From Dallia pectoralis (Eukaryota > Chordata > Actinopteri > Esociformes > Umbridae), in assembly GCA_029465975.1 (NCBI GenBank), contig CM055755.1, forward strand, positions 5,961,138 to 6,025,137: a stretch of 64,000 nucleotides of DNA, read 5' to 3'. Below the pieces are notes generated by a model. It searched no databases. It was not told the origin of the DNA and saw only the letters and a list, made by a program, of their open reading frames with translations. Positions within the stretch are counted from its first letter, which is position 1. Every line of letters begins with the position of its first letter. The translations under genes and the position numbers were made by a program. Below are positions 61,690 to 64,000 of the stretch, piece by piece.

Positions 61690-61981
61690 TACATTTTGTA
61701 TAAAGAAACACATTTGTATTTTTAATAGTAGTTCTTGCCATATCAATGCTGCTATACTGACCCACTTATACCTCATTGAATCTACACTTTATCCTGTATT
61801 GCCTTGTTATGTCCCAAAGCTATTTGCACTCTTGTGTTCTGTGTATTTATTGTGTATTGTGCATGTTGTTCAATGTGTGTTGTCCTGCACATATATTTGT
61901 CTTATCCTGGCCAGGTCGCTGTTGCAAAAGCAAATTTGTTCTACATCGGCCTACCTGGTGAAATTAAGGTTAAATACAAAT
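61690..61981 (+). mobile_element. Non-LTR retroelement 3' end
   Basis: The segment ends CTGGCCAGGTCGCTGTTGC, TTTGTTCTACATCGG, CCTACCTGGTGAAATTAAGG and TTAAATAC. This is a mutated form of the widely repeated fish retroelement tail GTCGCAGTTG...CTACCTGGTTAAATAAAGG. The preceding 200 bp (TTGCACTCTTG, CTGTGTATTTATTGTGTA) fit the same 3' untranslated region. The comparison is from memory and no coding part is present. Confidence 0.6.
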
Positions 61982-61994
61982 AATTTCTCCCATA

Positions 61995-62370
61995 GTCGGA
62001 GGCAGGGCTTTCTCCCATAGAGCTCCATTATTTTGGAATCTGATGTTTGCGATTCAAATTGTACATTCCTACTTAAGTCTCATCTCTTCAGCAAGGTCTA
62101 TGATTAAGTGTAGCTTGATCCAAGGGTGCAAAGATGACGGGAATGGCTTGGATACAATCCAACCCTCCTGCCTTCACAAGACAGGCTCTCATCTCCACTG
62201 GGATACCCAGGGTCCTGTGCCATGTTGGAGGAGGAGTCTATTGCTGTCCAATGGGAGTGAACTCTGTGGGCGATACTCTGCATCTTTCACCCCCCAGAGC
62301 CTGGTTTGGATCCTCTCAGCTGATGTAAAAAAAGGCTTGATAAAATGCATTTGCTTAAATCGTTGACCAT
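61995..62370 (+). mobile_element. Dispersed retroelement fragment
   Basis: It contains TCCATTATTTTGGAATCTG, AAGTCTCATCTCTTCAGCA, GGTCTATGATTAAGTGTAG and TCTCATCTCCACTGGGAT in an order I associate with the end of a fish LINE coding region. The frames are broken. It follows a LINE 3' end directly, so the two are separate insertions or a rearranged one. Confidence 0.45.
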
Positions 62371-64000
62371 GTATTGCCAAATGGGCTAAAATGAATCCGC
62401 CGCCCATTTGCAATTGAAAATAACTGCATAGACAGCATTTTCATTATGCATTCTCTTATCGACTAAGTCATTATATACTTGATAGTACCATTACACATTT
62501 AAAATACAGACTGTCCTGGGAACTGTTCATCCAAATATTGATGAGAAACTTCCATTGGAGACATTTATCGCACATTATTGATGCAAATAATAATAATAAG
62601 AGAAGAATACTTCCTGCCAACCGGGCGGGGTCTCAGGACTGTTCGTGTTGTGTGTTTTGCACTGTTTGCACTGTCCGTGTACGTCTTAAAATGTGTGTTA
62701 CTAATGTTGCAGTCAATGTAAAAGTGTGAACAAAATCACTCTACGTTTACCTGATAAATACTTGTTCCAAGTCACGGATAAATCAGCGGCATCCACGCAT
62801 ATTCCAAATTAATTATTCTTCTTTAAATGATGTATGAACACCATGGTTTCAGTAGTTACTTACGGGTTATAATGGTGATATATATTGTTTTGTTTAAAAA
62901 AAAAAACAGATCTGGTCAGGATTTGCTCACATGGAAAAACTGTTGCGAACTACAGCCTCATTTCTCGGGCAATTAAAGGATTATGTGGCTAATCTGGTGA
63001 TGGCACAGTGATAAAACCACTAACCCACTGTATCAGTGGGGACCTGATGAAGCCTAATATATGGTCGTTGGCATCTATGAGCAGGATGTTTAGAGTGAGA
63101 TAACCAAGGCCTGGCGAGCTAATGGAAGTAAAAAACATGAGCAAAATGTTCCGCGATGAACAGTGCAATGATACAGCTACTATGCACAGAAGCTCATTGC
63201 AGTTGTTATTTGATAGCTGTATGTGCGCGGTCAAGTCAAGCCACTTATACAGACTTGCATACATTTAGAAAAGCTTTTTATTTAGTCGCCTTTATGAAAT
63301 GTTATGAACGCCAAAATGAAACAACGAGACAAATTATGTAGATGATCAAGGCGCCATGGTGATTCGAGTTCCTTGAGACGCGGACATCATATCTTCAGAG
63401 ACAAGCCAATGTCAATTTCGACCAGGGGTGCGGTTTAGTTTGGCGGCAATGCACTTTCAATGCACGTTTCTTTTCATTTGCTCAATTATATTTCTATAGT
63501 AAGCTAGTTTCCAAATATCACACATTTAGTCGTCAAAAGCCCCTTCTAAAGTTAGGTTTCCACTGACCGCTTCAAATGCATGCCTTTACGCGGAATTCAT
63601 TGGAGCAGTCCGAAACAATGCGTTAGAGATGTCGTACTGGTCTGCATTGCAATTCGGATGACGCACAAGTTCAATATTTGCAACTCTTGAGTAATCTTAC
63701 CGGAAGCGAACGTACAGGAAGCAACCGGAAAACTGAAATATGTTAGCAATTTTGTTTTGGAAACCTAAATGGCTTCTTACTGAGGCATTATATATTATAC
63801 ATATCATGTATAATAAATAAATGACCACTTAGTGCTCGGTTATTCTGTTAGTCCAATATTTGTAAACCTCTAAAATATACAAAATTGTGCGGAAAAAATA
63901 AACTGCCATATATAGTCACAAGGATAACTCTTCTGGTCATTCCATCAGCAGACCAATTTTGAGGAAGACCATTGTTGGCGGTAGCAATCCGAGAATTTGT
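62371..64000. other. AT-rich non-coding end of the window
   Basis: No gene or known element recognised to the right edge. Confidence 0.55.

Overview
The window looks like genomic DNA of a ray-finned (teleost) fish. The evidence is one vertebrate-type split gene with GT-AG introns and a set of decayed transposable elements of kinds common in fish: Tc1-like, hAT-like, Rex/L2-like LINE, a tRNA-derived SINE and an LTR-like repeat. No prokaryotic operons, CRISPR arrays or viral genes are seen. Some repeat ends resemble ones I associate with salmonid or pike relatives, but I cannot name the species.

The only host gene I can support is on the + strand. It is an LRFN/SALM synaptic adhesion gene, best matched to lrfn1. 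A first coding exon (25140-26559) carries the signal peptide, leucine-rich repeats, Ig domain and the start of the fibronectin III domain. A 22.4-kb intron follows, then exon 2 (48921-49591) with the rest of FN3, the single membrane helix and most of the cytoplasmic tail. A short, phase-matched last exon (50670-50731) ends in DWSDFKI. The joined product is 709 residues. A second phase-compatible last exon exists at 51515-51555.

Eight long minisatellites dominate the rest: 41-bp units at 1-382, 14-bp at 14530-16014, 21/33-bp at 17238-18045, 24-bp at 21231-21864, 23-bp at 51862-52480, 40-bp at 53861-54262, 38-bp at 54539-54918, and 33-bp inside a transposon at 56018-56160. Most of the longest open reading frames in the window come from these arrays and are not convincing genes.

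Mobile-element remnants lie at 3885-4060, 9295-9536, 14298-14519, 29700-30388, 42600-44150, 48595-48765, 53360-53590, 55991-58034, 58400-58821 and 61690-62370. The best preserved is a 1.9-kb hAT-like element (55991-57882) with terminal inverted repeats and a perfect 8-bp target duplication. It sits about 150 bp from the end of a second hAT-like remnant. Two unexplained inverted repeats (44280-44458 and 46611-46762) lie in the big lrfn1 intron.

All remaining sequence is AT-rich intergenic or intronic DNA in which I found no gene, apart from CpG-dense blocks near 23.5-24.0 kb and 31.0-32.0 kb that may be regulatory.
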